DNA of 64,000 bases from Xanthomonas arboricola pv. populi (lineage in GTDB: Bacteria; Pseudomonadota; Gammaproteobacteria; Xanthomonadales; Xanthomonadaceae): positions 1 through 64,000 of the forward strand of contig NZ_MDEB01000003.1 of assembly GCF_002939945.1 (NCBI RefSeq). Direction: 5' to 3'. Each line of letters opens with the position of its first letter. Within the stretch, counting starts at the first letter, position 1. Of the stretch, positions 37,317 through 47,153 are shown piece after piece. Made by a program: the position numbers and the translations under genes. Under the pieces are notes generated by a model, which saw nothing but the letters and a program-made list of their open reading frames with translations, was not told the DNA's origin and did no database searches.

Positions 37317-37528
37317 CCACGCCGTTTCTGCTGGTGAATGAGCGCGGTACGTGGACCGACAGCGACGCGATCATGCGGGTGCTGGCCGGGTTGGGCGGCT
37401 TCTGGCGGCCGGCCACGGTATTGCGCACGATGCCGCGCAGCGTGCGCGACATCGGCTATCGCCTGATCGCCCGCAATCGCTACCGCTGGTGCGGTCGCAC
37501 CGACCATTGCATGTTGCCGAGCCCGTAG
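37317..37528 (+). pseudogene. 3' remnant of a DCC (DUF393) thiol-disulfide oxidoreductase gene
   Basis: Immediately after the pgeF stop, in another frame, the DNA reads TTPFLLVNERGTWTDSDAIM, then VLAGLGGFW, then YRLIARNRYRWCGRTDHCML. This is the C-terminal half of DUF393 proteins. The N-terminal part with the DxxCxxC motif that names the family is missing, and the region upstream is the intact end of pgeF. A deletion has therefore joined the two. No start codon with a ribosome site remains. Confidence 0.75.
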
Positions 37529-37567
37529 CAGCGCGAGCGGTTTCTCGACTAGCGCCCGCTGCCCGGT

Positions 37568-37635
37568 GTAGGAGCGCACCCGGGCGCGATGCGGCGTTAC
37601 CGGGAAAGCGTCATCGCGCCCGGGTGCGCTCCTAC
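37568..37635. repeat. REP-like two-arm palindrome, copy 1
   Basis: GTAGGAGCGCACCCGGGCGC at the left and its complement at the right enclose GTTACCGGGAAAGCG. The copy is 68 bp and can form a long hairpin. Confidence 0.9.
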
Positions 37636-37731
37636 GACAGCGCGCCGATTTCTATGATGTCTGGCTGATCTGGAGTACCGGTCGGCTGTGTGTGCTGGAT
37701 TTGGGGTGGCGGACAGGCATGCTCGCTTGGT

Positions 37732-37799
37732 GTAGGAGCGCACCTGGGCGCGATGTGGCATTACCGGGAAAGCGTCATCGCGCCCGGGTGCGCTCCTGC
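37732..37799. repeat. REP-like two-arm palindrome, copy 2
   Basis: This copy is nearly identical to the one 164 bp upstream, with three or four changes (for example CCTGGGCG in the left arm). The spacer TTACCGGGAAAGCG is preserved. It lies just after the chemoreceptor stop codon (minus strand) and may act as a terminator-like hairpin. Confidence 0.9.
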
Positions 37800-37828
37800 G
37801 ATGATTCTGCGCTTTGGGTGACGGCAGC

Positions 37829-39697
37829 TTACGTCGCGGCGTTTCCGAAACTTGCGCGCACTACCTTCGGGTTGCCGCTGTGCGCAGGCTGCAGGCGGAA
37901 GATCGACACTGCATCGGCCAGCTCCACGGCCTGCTCTTCCAGGCTGCGTGCGGCGGCGGTGGCTTCTTCCACCAGCGCGGCGTTGCGTTGGGTGACTTCG
38001 TCCAGTTGCGCGACGGTGCGGTTGACCTGTTCGATGCCGCTGGATTGCTCGGCGCTGGCGGCGGTGATCTCGCTCATGATGTCGGTGACGTGTTTGACCG
38101 AGCCGACGATCTCGCGCATGGTGGCGCCGGCGCGATGCACCAGGCCCGAGCCCAGTTCGACCTTGCCGGAGGAGTCGGCGATCAGTGTCTTGATCTCCTT
38201 GGCCGCATCGGCCGAGCGCCGCGCCAGGGCACGCACTTCCGAGGCGACCACCGCGAAGCCGCGGCCCTGTTCGCCGGCGCGTGCGGCTTCCACCGCGGCG
38301 TTGAGCGCCAGGATATTGGTCTGGAAGGCGATGCCGTCGATGACGCCGATGATCTCGCCGATCTTGCGCGAGGCGGTGCTGATCTGATCCATGGTGGACA
38401 CCACATCGTCCATCACCTGGCCGCCGGTCTGCGCGACTTCGCCGGTGCCCACCACCAGCCGATTGGCCTGCAGCGCGCTGTCGGCATTCTGCTTCACGGT
38501 GGAGGTGAGTTCCTCCATGGAGCTGGCGGTTTCTTCCAGATTGGCGGCCTGCTGCTCGGTGCGCTCGGACAGGTCGGTATTGCCGGCGGCGATTTCCACC
38601 GCCGCGCGGCGGATCGTGTCCGATGCAATCTGGATACCGCCGATGATCTCGGTCAGCCGGGCCACGGTCTGGTTGGTGTCGTCGCGCAGGCGCGCAAAGA
38701 TGCCGTGCGCATCGCCGTCCACGCGCTGGGTGAGGTCGCCTTCGGCCAGGGCACCGATCACGCGCGCCAACGCGGCCAGGTGGATTTCCACCGAGTCGTA
38801 GATGCGGTTGATGCCCTGGGCCAGCGACAGCAGCACGCCGTCCATGCCGTCGATCTGCATGCGCCGGCTGAAATCGCCGGCCGCGGCGGCATCGATGATC
38901 TGGATCAGCGCCTGCTCGGCGTTGACCTGCGCGGTGACGTCCACCCACTGCGCGATGGTGCCCAGCCTGGCGCCGTCGGTGGCGATGATCGGGCTGTAGA
39001 CGAAATCGATCTGGCGGCCGAAGAACGGCGCGCGCACCGCCTTGGAGGCGGTCAATGCGCGCATGCGGTCGATCGCGGCCTGGCTGTCGGGATAGATGTC
39101 GCCGATGCTGCCGCCGACGAAACCTTCGGCATGGAAGTCGGGGCGGAAGCTCTGCACATCCGGCTCGATCAGCTTGAGCATCGCGAGCAGTTTGCGGTTG
39201 GCGAACAGCACCTGGCCGTCGTCGTCGGCGATGCGGATCATGGTGTCCAGATCGTCCAGCGCCTTGATCACGAACTGGCCGTGGCGCAGGCCCTGTTCCA
39301 TCACATCGATGCGGATGGCCAGCTTGTCCTGGGTTGCCTGCAGGGCGTGCAGCAACGGCGCGAGTTCGCCGGAGGCGTTGCGCAGATCCAGACGCTGGAA
39401 GCGCCCGTCACCGATGGCCGTCACCGTGCCGACGGCCTGTTGCAGTTGCGCGGCGTTGCGACGATGCGACCACCAGCACAGCCCGACACTTGCCGCGCCC
39501 AGCACCAGCAGCGCCGGCAGCAAACGGCCCAACCCAGCCCAGACACCGCCGGGCAGCAGCGTGGCGGCATAGAGCGTGAGCAGGGCCAGCAGCCCGATCT
39601 GTGCAGCGGCAGGCAGCCATGCGGCCGTGGTGGCGGGCGCAAGGTTCCGGCCGGAAGGCGGGCGGGAAATGGCGCTGGCATCGGGTGAGGGCGACAT
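37829..39697 (-). CDS. methyl-accepting chemotaxis protein with PAS domain
   Basis: The product is 622 residues. Two N-terminal hydrophobic helices (about 25-75) have almost no periplasmic loop. A PAS-like domain follows ([42 protein letters not shown]), then HAMP-like stretches ([24 protein letters not shown]) and the signalling hairpin with [31 protein letters not shown]. With so little outside the cell, it probably senses an internal signal such as redox or energy state. No pentapeptide for CheR is seen at the end. Confidence 0.9.
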   Translation of the reverse strand: MSPSPDASAISRPPSGRNLAPATTAAWLPAAAQIGLLALLTLYAATLLPGGVWAGLGRLLPALLVLGAASVGLCWWSHRRNAAQLQQAVGTVTAIGDGRFQRLDLRNASGELAPLLHALQATQDKLAIRIDVMEQGLRHGQFVIKALDDLDTMIRIADDDGQVLFANRKLLAMLKLIEPDVQSFRPDFHAEGFVGGSIGDIYPDSQAAIDRMRALTASKAVRAPFFGRQIDFVYSPIIATDGARLGTIAQWVDVTAQVNAEQALIQIIDAAAAGDFSRRMQIDGMDGVLLSLAQGINRIYDSVEIHLAALARVIGALAEGDLTQRVDGDAHGIFARLRDDTNQTVARLTEIIGGIQIASDTIRRAAVEIAAGNTDLSERTEQQAANLEETASSMEELTSTVKQNADSALQANRLVVGTGEVAQTGGQVMDDVVSTMDQISTASRKIGEIIGVIDGIAFQTNILALNAAVEAARAGEQGRGFAVVASEVRALARRSADAAKEIKTLIADSSGKVELGSGLVHRAGATMREIVGSVKHVTDIMSEITAASAEQSSGIEQVNRTVAQLDEVTQRNAALVEEATAAARSLEEQAVELADAVSIFRLQPAHSGNPKVVRASFGNAAT

Positions 39698-40269
39698 AGG
39701 CTAGTCCAACTGAGTGGTTCGGAATGGGGAGCGATGTCGTGCGCTGCATGGGCTGCTATGGGGTATCGGCGGCCGAACCCGAATCATGACGGCGTGAAAT
39801 CACCGTTGGTCGGAATCTGTCGACCGGACCCCTGGAGAACCCGATGTAGTTGATTTGGAAGCGGTTCCAGTGCCTCCCGGTGCACCGTAGAACCGTGATC
39901 CGTAGCTGGACACCCTGCTCCAAATTGTAAATTCCACGTGAAATATCGGTGGGTGCCGTCAACACTTCGTAGACCTCGACTCCACGCGATCTGATCGCCT
40001 GCCTGTCGCCAAGACTGGCCGCAGCGCCATCAGCGCGACGCCACGAATACACATCGAGGCGCGGGAATCGGGAATGGAGAATCGGGAATCGGGAATCGGG
40101 AAATAGGAAATCGGGTGCCCTACAGACCCAGATCAGCGCAACGCCACGAATAGACATCGAAGAGCGGAATCGGGAATCGGGGACTCGGGCGGCTTACAGG
40201 GCCAGCCCAGCCCAAGCAGCGACAGAAAGACGCTTTTCCGATTCCCGATTCCCGATTCCCCAATCCCCC
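39698..40269. other. repeat-rich intergenic region
   Basis: About 570 bases. It carries GGGAATC clusters at 40067-40110 and 40168-40190, and GATTCCC copies at 40238-40264. It also has a direct duplication of about 45 bp (around 40025 and 40132, both containing ACGCCACGAATA) 107 bp apart. A minus-strand open frame (39756-40157) spans the region but runs through the repeats and has no motif; I do not call it a gene. Confidence 0.6.
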
Positions 40270-40301
40270 AAAAAAAAACCGGCCATCTCACGATGGCCGG
40301 T
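40270..40301 (-). terminator. terminator of the PQQ dehydrogenase gene
   Basis: ACCGGCCAT and ATGGCCGGT arms followed by nine T on the minus strand. Confidence 0.92.
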
Positions 40302-40335
40302 CTATCGATGCCGCACTAGTTGACGCTGCGCCGGC

Positions 40336-42813
40336 TTACTTCGCCGGCTTGGCGCCTGCGTCGTCCGGCAGCGCCCAGGCGATCACGCTGTCGCCCGACC
40401 TGGTTTCCATGCGGTCGTGTCCCCCCACGGCGGCCACGATGTACTGCTTGCCGTCGATGGTGTAGCTCAGCGGGGCGGCCTGCGGGCCGGCCGGCACGCG
40501 GGTCTCCCAGACCTGCTTGCCGGTGCGGGTGTCGAAGCCGCGCATGAAGTCGTCCAGGGTCGCGCCGATGAAGGTCACGCCACCGGCGGTGGCCAGCGAA
40601 CCGCTGTTGTTGGGCGTGCCGATCTCGAACATGGTCTTGGACGGGATGCCCATCGGGCCCTGGTCGTAACCGGTGCCCAGCGGACGCCGCCAGATCACCT
40701 GCTGGGTGCGCAGGTCCACACCGGAGATGTAGCCCCACGGCGGTGCCACGCACGGCGTGTTGAGCGGCGACATCCACGGCTCCTTGCGGGCGCCGTAGGC
40801 CAGACCCTTCTGCGCCATGTAGCCGGGCGTCTTGCTCTTGCCGTCGAACACCGACACCACGCCCAGCTCATTCATCTTTTCGCGGGTGTAGACCTGCAGG
40901 GTGTAGGGCAGGCGATTGCTGTTCATCACCATGATGCCGCGCTGCAGATCGACCGAGACGCCGCCCCAGTTGATGCCGCCGTGGTTGCCGGTGAAGGCCA
41001 GCGAGCCTTGCAGGGTCGGCGGGGTGAACATGCCTTCGTAGCGCAGCTGCTTGAACTGGATGCGGCAGGCCAGCTGGTCGAACGGGGTCATGCCCCAGGC
41101 ATCGGATTCGACGATGGTCTCGTACTCGCGGCTCGGTGCGCCCACGGTATTGGGCATGCCCGGCGAGATCGGCTGCGTGGCCGCGGTCCAGTCGCCGTGA
41201 TCGGTGCCCTGCGGCACGGCGATCTGCTTGACCGGCATGAGCGGCGCACCGGTGGCACGATCCAGCACGAATACCTGGCCGGACTTGGTGGCCTGGATCA
41301 CCGCAGGACGGGTAGCGCCGCCGGCGACCGGCCAGTCGACCAGGTTCGGTTGCGGGCCGATGTCGTAATCCCACAGGTCGTGGTTGACGGTGCGGAAGTG
41401 CCAGCGCTCCTTGCCGGTGGCCGCATCCACCGCAACCAGTGCCGCGGTGTATTCCTCATCCTGCGGGGTGCGGCCCTTGCCGAAGAAATCGCCCGAGGCG
41501 TTGCCGGTCGGCAGATAGACCAGGCCCAGCTCGTCGTCGGCGGACATCAGCGACCACGCGTTCGGGGTCGAACGGGTATAGGTCTGCCCGGCCGGCGGCT
41601 CGGTGGTGATCGTCGGGTTGCCCAGGTCCCAGGCCCAGCGCAGCTGGCCAGTGAGCGCATCGAAGCCGCGCACCACGCCGGACGGCGCATCGCCTTCCTG
41701 GCCGTCGCGGACCTGGCCGGTGGGCTGGATCACCACGCCGCGCATCACCACCGGTGGCGAGGTCGGGCCGACGAAGCCCGGCTTGGTGTTACCGGTGCCG
41801 GCATTGAGATCGACGAAGCCGTTGGTGCCGAAGCTGGTGCACAGCTTGCCGGTCTGCGCGTCCAGCGCGCCGAGGCGGCCGTCGACCATCGGCCAGAAGA
41901 TCCGCGTCGGGCACTCGGCGGTGCCTTGCGGCGCCTGGTAGTACGACACGCCACGGCAGGTGGTGGCGGCAACGCCGGCCATCGCCTTCGGGTTGGTCTG
42001 CGGGTCGAAGCGCCAGCGCTCCTTGCCGTTGGCCGCTTCCACCGCGATCACCTTCTGGGTCGGGGTGCAGATGTAGAGCAGCTCGCCGACCTTGAGCGGG
42101 GTGTTCTGGAAGGCGTAGCCCAGCTTGGAACCGGCCGGCTTCAGATCGCCGGTATGGAATTCCCAGGCGACCTTCAGATTCTTGGCGTTCTCCGGGGTGA
42201 TCTGCGCACCGGGGGTGTAATGGTTGGACAGGTTGGAGCCGGCGTACGAGGTCCAGTTGCTGGCATCGTGATTGGCCGCGACGTTGCCGTCCGGGCTGGG
42301 CACATTGTTGCGGCTGAACGGCGTTGCGTTCTCGGCCGGCAGCTTGGAGGCATCGGCCAGTTCGACATTGCGCGGCACCAGCAACGGCCACAGGATCAGC
42401 GTCGCGCCCAGGATCGGCAGCACGCCGGTCACCAGCACATAGCCCAGACCCGACAACGGCTGCATGCGGCGACGGGCCACGCCCCAGAACGGCAGCAGCA
42501 CCAGACCCAGCACCGACATCCATGCCAGGCGCGGGACCAGACCCCAGCCATCCAGGCCCACTTCCCACAGCGCCCAGGCGATGGTGGCTGCCAGCGTGGC
42601 ACCAAACAGCCACAGGCCGGCACGCCTGCCCAGTGCCAGCAACACGCCGGCCAGGAACAGGCCGATGCCCGCCAGCAGGTAATACCAGGAACCACCGACG
42701 GCGACCAGGCGGCCGCCCTCGTAGGCAAGCACCGCACCAAGCACGGCGATCACCACGGCATAGACCACCAGCAACCAGGTGCCTAGTCCACGTTTTGAGG
42801 ATTGATCAGTCAT
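40336..42813 (-). CDS. gcd: membrane-bound PQQ-dependent glucose (quinate/shikimate-type) dehydrogenase
   Basis: The product is 825 residues. The first 150 hold five hydrophobic helices that bind ubiquinone. The periplasmic eight-blade quinoprotein domain follows with PQQ motifs (HTGDLKPAG, VDAATGKERWHFRTVNHDLWDYDIGPQPNL, NHGGINWGG, GTPNNSGSLATAGG). The enzyme oxidises aldoses to aldonic acids in the periplasm and feeds electrons to the respiratory chain; gluconate release acidifies the medium. Close relatives oxidise quinate, so the substrate is not certain. It is a single gene with its own terminator. Confidence 0.9.
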   Translation of the reverse strand: MTDQSSKRGLGTWLLVVYAVVIAVLGAVLAYEGGRLVAVGGSWYYLLAGIGLFLAGVLLALGRRAGLWLFGATLAATIAWALWEVGLDGWGLVPRLAWMSVLGLVLLPFWGVARRRMQPLSGLGYVLVTGVLPILGATLILWPLLVPRNVELADASKLPAENATPFSRNNVPSPDGNVAANHDASNWTSYAGSNLSNHYTPGAQITPENAKNLKVAWEFHTGDLKPAGSKLGYAFQNTPLKVGELLYICTPTQKVIAVEAANGKERWRFDPQTNPKAMAGVAATTCRGVSYYQAPQGTAECPTRIFWPMVDGRLGALDAQTGKLCTSFGTNGFVDLNAGTGNTKPGFVGPTSPPVVMRGVVIQPTGQVRDGQEGDAPSGVVRGFDALTGQLRWAWDLGNPTITTEPPAGQTYTRSTPNAWSLMSADDELGLVYLPTGNASGDFFGKGRTPQDEEYTAALVAVDAATGKERWHFRTVNHDLWDYDIGPQPNLVDWPVAGGATRPAVIQATKSGQVFVLDRATGAPLMPVKQIAVPQGTDHGDWTAATQPISPGMPNTVGAPSREYETIVESDAWGMTPFDQLACRIQFKQLRYEGMFTPPTLQGSLAFTGNHGGINWGGVSVDLQRGIMVMNSNRLPYTLQVYTREKMNELGVVSVFDGKSKTPGYMAQKGLAYGARKEPWMSPLNTPCVAPPWGYISGVDLRTQQVIWRRPLGTGYDQGPMGIPSKTMFEIGTPNNSGSLATAGGVTFIGATLDDFMRGFDTRTGKQVWETRVPAGPQAAPLSYTIDGKQYIVAAVGGHDRMETRSGDSVIAWALPDDAGAKPAK

Positions 42814-43203
42814 TTTGAGATGTCAGGAAGGACCCAGGCACCGGCAGGCGGTGGCGAGTCGTGGAGGGAGAAAGATCACGGGCTGGCAAAGGGCGGCCCC
42901 GATCTAACAAAAACGTCCTACATCGAGAACGCCCGGATATGAACGCGCAGCCCCTCCCAGGGTCCTCAGCGCTACTCATCTGAATATTTTAGACCGCAAC
43001 GACGCTCGTGTCCGTGACGGAATGAGAACCAGCGTTCCAGGCTGTGCATCTGGGGCGCTGGAATTGCTCAAATCCGACGTGCACACGTACCCTCATCCGC
43101 CCTTCGGGCACCTTCTCCCGGGGGGAGAAGGGAAGCGCTGCCGGTGCGCAGCGCGTCTGTGCTGATAGCGTGGTGCTGGCAGCTTGCCTTGCGAAAACCG
43201 GAT
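42814..43203. other. intergenic region with a dispersed hairpin repeat
   Basis: Between the dehydrogenase start and the otsA stop. It contains a CCCTCATCCGCC-family hairpin at 43090-43135 (CTTCTCCCGG/GGGGAGAAGG), which may serve as the end of the otsA transcript. No gene is seen. Confidence 0.55.
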
Positions 43204-44571
43204 TCAAATATCGGCCAGCGCCTGCAGATACCGCTGGCGCCAGTGGTTGATGTTGTTCTTGCGCAGATGATCCATCATCGCCCGCCAGCGCTCGATGCGG
43301 GTTGCCAACGGCATGCTTGCCGCGGTGGCGATCGCATCGGCCACGCCGTCGAGGTCGTGCGGATTGACCAGCAGCGCCTCCTTCATTTCGTCGGCTGCAC
43401 CGGCCAGCAACGACAGCACCAAGACGCCCGGATTTTGCGGATCCTGCGCAGCCACAAATTCCTTGGCGACCAGATTCATGCCATCGCGCAGCGGCGTGAC
43501 CAGGCCGACCGAGGCGGCGCGATAGAAACCGGTCAAGGTCGCATGGCTGAAATTCTGATTGACGTAGCGCAGCGGCGTCCAATCCGGCTCGGCATGCCCG
43601 CCGTTGATATGGCCTGCGATCTGCTCCAGTTGCCCGCGCAAGCGGCGATATTCGTTGACATCGCCGCGCGACACCGGCGCGATCTGCAGGTAGGTCAGGC
43701 TGCCGGATTGCTCCGGATAGCGCTCCAGATAGCGCTCGAACCCCTGGAAGCGTTCCGGCAGGCCCTTGGAATAATCCAGCCGGTCCACGCCGATCGCCAG
43801 TTGCCGGCCGCGCAGGCTTTCGCGCAGGTCGCGCACGGCCTGCTTGCCGACCGAGGCCTTGGCCTGGTTGGCGATCAACTCGGTATCGATCCCGATCGGG
43901 AACGCCGCGGCGCTGAAGCGACGTCCGCCCGGGCCCTCGACGATGTCGCCATCCAGAATGCGGCCGCCGCCGAACAGGCGCACATAGGCCTTGAAGCGTT
44001 CTGCATCGCGCTGGGTCTGGAAGCCGACCAGATCGTAGGCGTAGAACGTGCTGAACAGGCGCGCGTGATCGGGCATGGCCTGCATCAGGTCGGCCGAGGG
44101 CATCGGCACGTGCAGGAAGAAGCCCATCTTGCAGCCCACACCCAGCTCGCGCAGCATCGCGCCCAGTGGAATCATGTGGTAATCGTGGATCCACAAGGTG
44201 TCGCTGTCCTTCAACAACGGCGCCAGCTTTTCGGCGAACAGCCGATTGACGCGCATGTAGCCTTCGCGAGTGGCGCGGTCGTAATCGACCAGGTCCAGGC
44301 GGAAGTGCAGCAGCGGCCACAGCGTGCGATTGGCAAAGCCGTTGTAGTACGAATCGATGTCGCGCTTGTTGAGGTCCATGGTGACGAACTTGATGTCGCC
44401 TTCGGTCTGCTCGTGCATGCCGCCGCTGTCGCCGCGCACGGTCTTGCCGCTCCAGCCGAACCACACACCACCGCGCTCCTTGAGCGCGGCCAACAAGCCC
44501 ACCGCCAGGCCGCCGGCCCGGTTTTCGCCGGGCACGGCAACGCGGTTGGATACCACCACCAAACGACTCAT
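43204..44571 (-). CDS. otsA: trehalose-6-phosphate synthase OtsA
   Basis: The product is 455 residues of the GT20 family. Motifs: SNRVAVPGENRAGGLAVGL (UDP-glucose loop), WIHDYHMIPLGAMLRELG, GVDRLDYSKGLPERFQGFE and DGMNLVAKEFVA. It joins UDP-glucose to glucose 6-phosphate. ATG 44571 overlaps the stop of the GH15 gene by 4 nt, so the two are translationally coupled. Trehalose supports osmotic and desiccation tolerance and virulence in plant pathogens. Confidence 0.96.
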   Translation of the reverse strand: MSRLVVVSNRVAVPGENRAGGLAVGLLAALKERGGVWFGWSGKTVRGDSGGMHEQTEGDIKFVTMDLNKRDIDSYYNGFANRTLWPLLHFRLDLVDYDRATREGYMRVNRLFAEKLAPLLKDSDTLWIHDYHMIPLGAMLRELGVGCKMGFFLHVPMPSADLMQAMPDHARLFSTFYAYDLVGFQTQRDAERFKAYVRLFGGGRILDGDIVEGPGGRRFSAAAFPIGIDTELIANQAKASVGKQAVRDLRESLRGRQLAIGVDRLDYSKGLPERFQGFERYLERYPEQSGSLTYLQIAPVSRGDVNEYRRLRGQLEQIAGHINGGHAEPDWTPLRYVNQNFSHATLTGFYRAASVGLVTPLRDGMNLVAKEFVAAQDPQNPGVLVLSLLAGAADEMKEALLVNPHDLDGVADAIATAASMPLATRIERWRAMMDHLRKNNINHWRQRYLQALADI

Positions 44572-46346
44572 GACGCCTCCTGCCAGCTCCGCGACAAGCG
44601 CATCGCTGCAATGATCAAACCCACATGCGAATAGGTCTGGGGGAAATTCCCCCAGGCTTCGCCGTCTTCGAACGATAGATCCTCGGACAGCAAGCCGAGG
44701 TGATTGCGGCGCGAGAGGATGCGCTCGAACAATTCACGTGCCTCCTCCTTGCGGCCGATCGCGGCCAGCGCGTCGATGTACCAGAACGTGCAGATGGTGA
44801 AGCTGGTTTCCGGCTCACCGAAGTCATCCGGTGCGATATAGCGGTACAGCGCATCGCCATGCTTGAGCACGCGGCCGACGGCTTCGACCGTGCGCACGAA
44901 GCGGCTGTCGTCGTTGGCGACGATGCCGATATCGGCCAGCAGCAACAGCGATGCGTCCAGGCGATGACCGCCCAGCGTATCGGTGAAATGACCGTGTTCT
45001 TCGCTCCATGCTTCGCTCAGCACGCGTTCGCGGATGGTCTCGGCGCGCTCGCGCCAGTACACGCTGCGCTCGGGCAGCACCAGCCGATCGGCGATCTTGG
45101 ACAGACGGTCGCAGGCGGCCCAGCACATCGCGGCGGTGTAGGTATGCACTTCGGCGCGGCCGCGAAATTCCCATAGCCCGGCATCGGGGACGTTGTGCAG
45201 CGCGAATGCGCGCTCGCCCAGCGGCTCCAGGCGGCGGAAGGTGTCCGCATCGCCCTGATCCTTCAGGCGCAGATCGAAGAACAGCTGGGTGGAGGCCAGC
45301 ACCACGCTGCCATAGACATCGTGCTGCTTCTGGATCCAGGCCAGGTTGCCGCGCCGTACCGGGCCCATGCCGCGATAGCCGTCCATCGTCTCGACTTCGT
45401 GCTCTTCCAACTGCGATTCGAAACCGATGCCGTACAGCGGCTGCAGGGTGCCGTCGGCGGTGGCGATGTTGAAGATGTAGCCGATGAACTGCTCCATCGT
45501 GCGCGTGGCGCCCAATCGATTCAGCGCACGCACCACGAATGCGGCGTCGCGCAGCCAGCAATAGCGGTAATCCCAGTTGCGCGGGGTATTCGGCGCTTCC
45601 GGGATCGAGGTGGTCATCGCCGCGATGATGGCGCCGCTGTCTTCGTACTGGCACAGCTTGAGCGTGATTGCGCTGCGGATCACCGCTTCCTGCCAGTCGA
45701 GCGGAATCGACAGATAGCGCACCCATTCGCGCCAGTATTCCTCGGTGCGTTCCTGCGCTTCCTGCACGTAGCCGGTGAGCGAGCGGGTCAGCGATTCGTC
45801 CACCCCCAGCACCAGGTTGACCGGGTGGCTGAGTACGAACGGCAGGCCGTCGCGCACGAAGCGCACCGGCACATCGGTAGTCAGGCGCAGGGTGAATTCG
45901 GGCAGCACCCAGCGGATGTGATTGCTGCCCCAGGTGGTTTCCGGGCTGCGGCCACCCCAGTCGGCCAGCGGGCGGGCGCGCACGATGATGCGCGGGTTGC
46001 CGGCGAGCGGGCGGATCTGCCGGATGATGCTGACGGGCCGGTAGAAACGCCCGTTATTGCGCCAACGCGGCGCGAAGTCGATGACTTCCACTTCGCCGCC
46101 GTGGTGGTCGCGCAACACGGTGCGCAACACGGCGGTATTGGGCAGGTAGTGCTGCTCGCTGCTGGCGAAATCTTCCAGCTCCACGGCGAAGTCGCCGCCT
46201 TCGCCCTTGGGCGAGAGCAGCGAACAGAATGCCGGGTCGCCGTCGAAGGCCGGCAGGCAACTCCACACCACACGTGCCTGCCGATCGACCAACGCTCCAA
46301 AGCTGCAGTTGCCGATGACGCCCAGATCCAGGTTTGGCTCGGTCAT
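44568..46346 (-). CDS. GH15 glucoamylase/trehalase-like protein
   Basis: The product is 592 residues. An N-terminal beta-sandwich (LDLGVIGNCSFGALVDRQARVVW) is followed by an (alpha/alpha)6 barrel with RNWDYRYCWLRDAAFVVRAL and the C-terminal LLSEDLSFEDGEAWGNFPQTYSH motif, which carries a catalytic Glu. No signal peptide, so it is cytoplasmic. It sits between otsB and otsA with tight spacing. Members of this GH15 group in actinobacteria are trehalases. A trehalase here could balance trehalose; that is inference, and an alpha-glucan hydrolase is the alternative. Confidence 0.85.
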   Translation of the reverse strand: MTEPNLDLGVIGNCSFGALVDRQARVVWSCLPAFDGDPAFCSLLSPKGEGGDFAVELEDFASSEQHYLPNTAVLRTVLRDHHGGEVEVIDFAPRWRNNGRFYRPVSIIRQIRPLAGNPRIIVRARPLADWGGRSPETTWGSNHIRWVLPEFTLRLTTDVPVRFVRDGLPFVLSHPVNLVLGVDESLTRSLTGYVQEAQERTEEYWREWVRYLSIPLDWQEAVIRSAITLKLCQYEDSGAIIAAMTTSIPEAPNTPRNWDYRYCWLRDAAFVVRALNRLGATRTMEQFIGYIFNIATADGTLQPLYGIGFESQLEEHEVETMDGYRGMGPVRRGNLAWIQKQHDVYGSVVLASTQLFFDLRLKDQGDADTFRRLEPLGERAFALHNVPDAGLWEFRGRAEVHTYTAAMCWAACDRLSKIADRLVLPERSVYWRERAETIRERVLSEAWSEEHGHFTDTLGGHRLDASLLLLADIGIVANDDSRFVRTVEAVGRVLKHGDALYRYIAPDDFGEPETSFTICTFWYIDALAAIGRKEEARELFERILSRRNHLGLLSEDLSFEDGEAWGNFPQTYSHVGLIIAAMRLSRSWQEAS

Positions 46347-46394
46347 GGAGTGCGAACGATCCTTTTGAAGGGAAGTAGAGAAGGCGCGCTGTGC

Positions 46395-47153
46395 TCAGGC
46401 CTGGCGCGCGTTGCGTTGCAGCCACGCATGTACGTCGGCAGTGCCATCGACGCGAAAGCGCGCGCTGGTCTGGGCGCGATCGCCCACCAGTACGCTCCAG
46501 CCGCCGAGGCGATTGGCCGCTTCGAAGCCGAATTCGTCGGTGAGGTCGTCGCCGACGAACACCGGCGTGCGGCCGGCGAATGCGCCGTGCTGCATCAGCT
46601 GTTCGACCGCCAGGCCCTTGTTGCTGCCTTCGGGCACGAATTCGACCACATGGTCGCCCGGTTGCAGGCGATAGCCGGAAAGCTGGGCGATTTCCTGCTG
46701 CGCGAAGGCGAGTACGTCAGGGCCGGCAAGCGGTTGCGCGCGCCAATGCAGCGCGACGCTGACGCCCTTGTCTTCGACCAGTACACCGGGATGACGGTGC
46801 GTGAGTGCGGCGGCGCGTTGGTGCAGGCCATGCAGCCACTCGGAGGTGTCCTGCGGCATCGCCGCGCGTGCAGCGATATCGCTGCGAAGTTCGTGTCCGT
46901 GCAGGCCGGCGGCCGGGAGCAGCAGCGGCGCGAACAAGGCGTCCAGTTGCGACAGCGGTCGTCCGCTGACCAGTGCCACTGCACCATGCAGGCGGTCACT
47001 TAACTGGCCGATGGCCGCGCGGACCTCGGGCAGGAGCCGCACAGCCTCGGGGCTGTCGGCAAAGTCGATGAGGGTACCGTCCACGTCCAGAAACAATGCG
47101 CAGGCATCGTCCAGCAATGGCGGCGACGGAAGGGGGGAGTGCACGTCTGCCAT
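46395..47153 (-). CDS. otsB: trehalose-6-phosphate phosphatase OtsB
   Basis: The product is 252 residues of the HAD superfamily. Motif I is FLDVDGTLIDF; motif IV is VFVGDDLTDEFGF; the Lys of motif III is in EGSNKGLAVEQL. It dephosphorylates trehalose 6-phosphate made by OtsA. It is first in the operon otsB-GH15-otsA, 48 bp before the GH15 gene. Confidence 0.95.
   Translation of the reverse strand: MADVHSPLPSPPLLDDACALFLDVDGTLIDFADSPEAVRLLPEVRAAIGQLSDRLHGAVALVSGRPLSQLDALFAPLLLPAAGLHGHELRSDIAARAAMPQDTSEWLHGLHQRAAALTHRHPGVLVEDKGVSVALHWRAQPLAGPDVLAFAQQEIAQLSGYRLQPGDHVVEFVPEGSNKGLAVEQLMQHGAFAGRTPVFVGDDLTDEFGFEAANRLGGWSVLVGDRAQTSARFRVDGTADVHAWLQRNARQA

Noticed and set aside
39756..40157. Minus-strand 133-codon open frame upstream of gcd terminator region
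   Set aside because: It runs through GGGAATC repeats (reading as DSRFPIL-type repeats), has no ribosome site and no motif.
40417..42786. 789-codon plus-strand frame over the PQQ dehydrogenase gene
   Set aside because: Same effect. The His/Gly/Ala/Arg-rich composition is typical of an antisense frame, and the minus strand has PQQ motifs.
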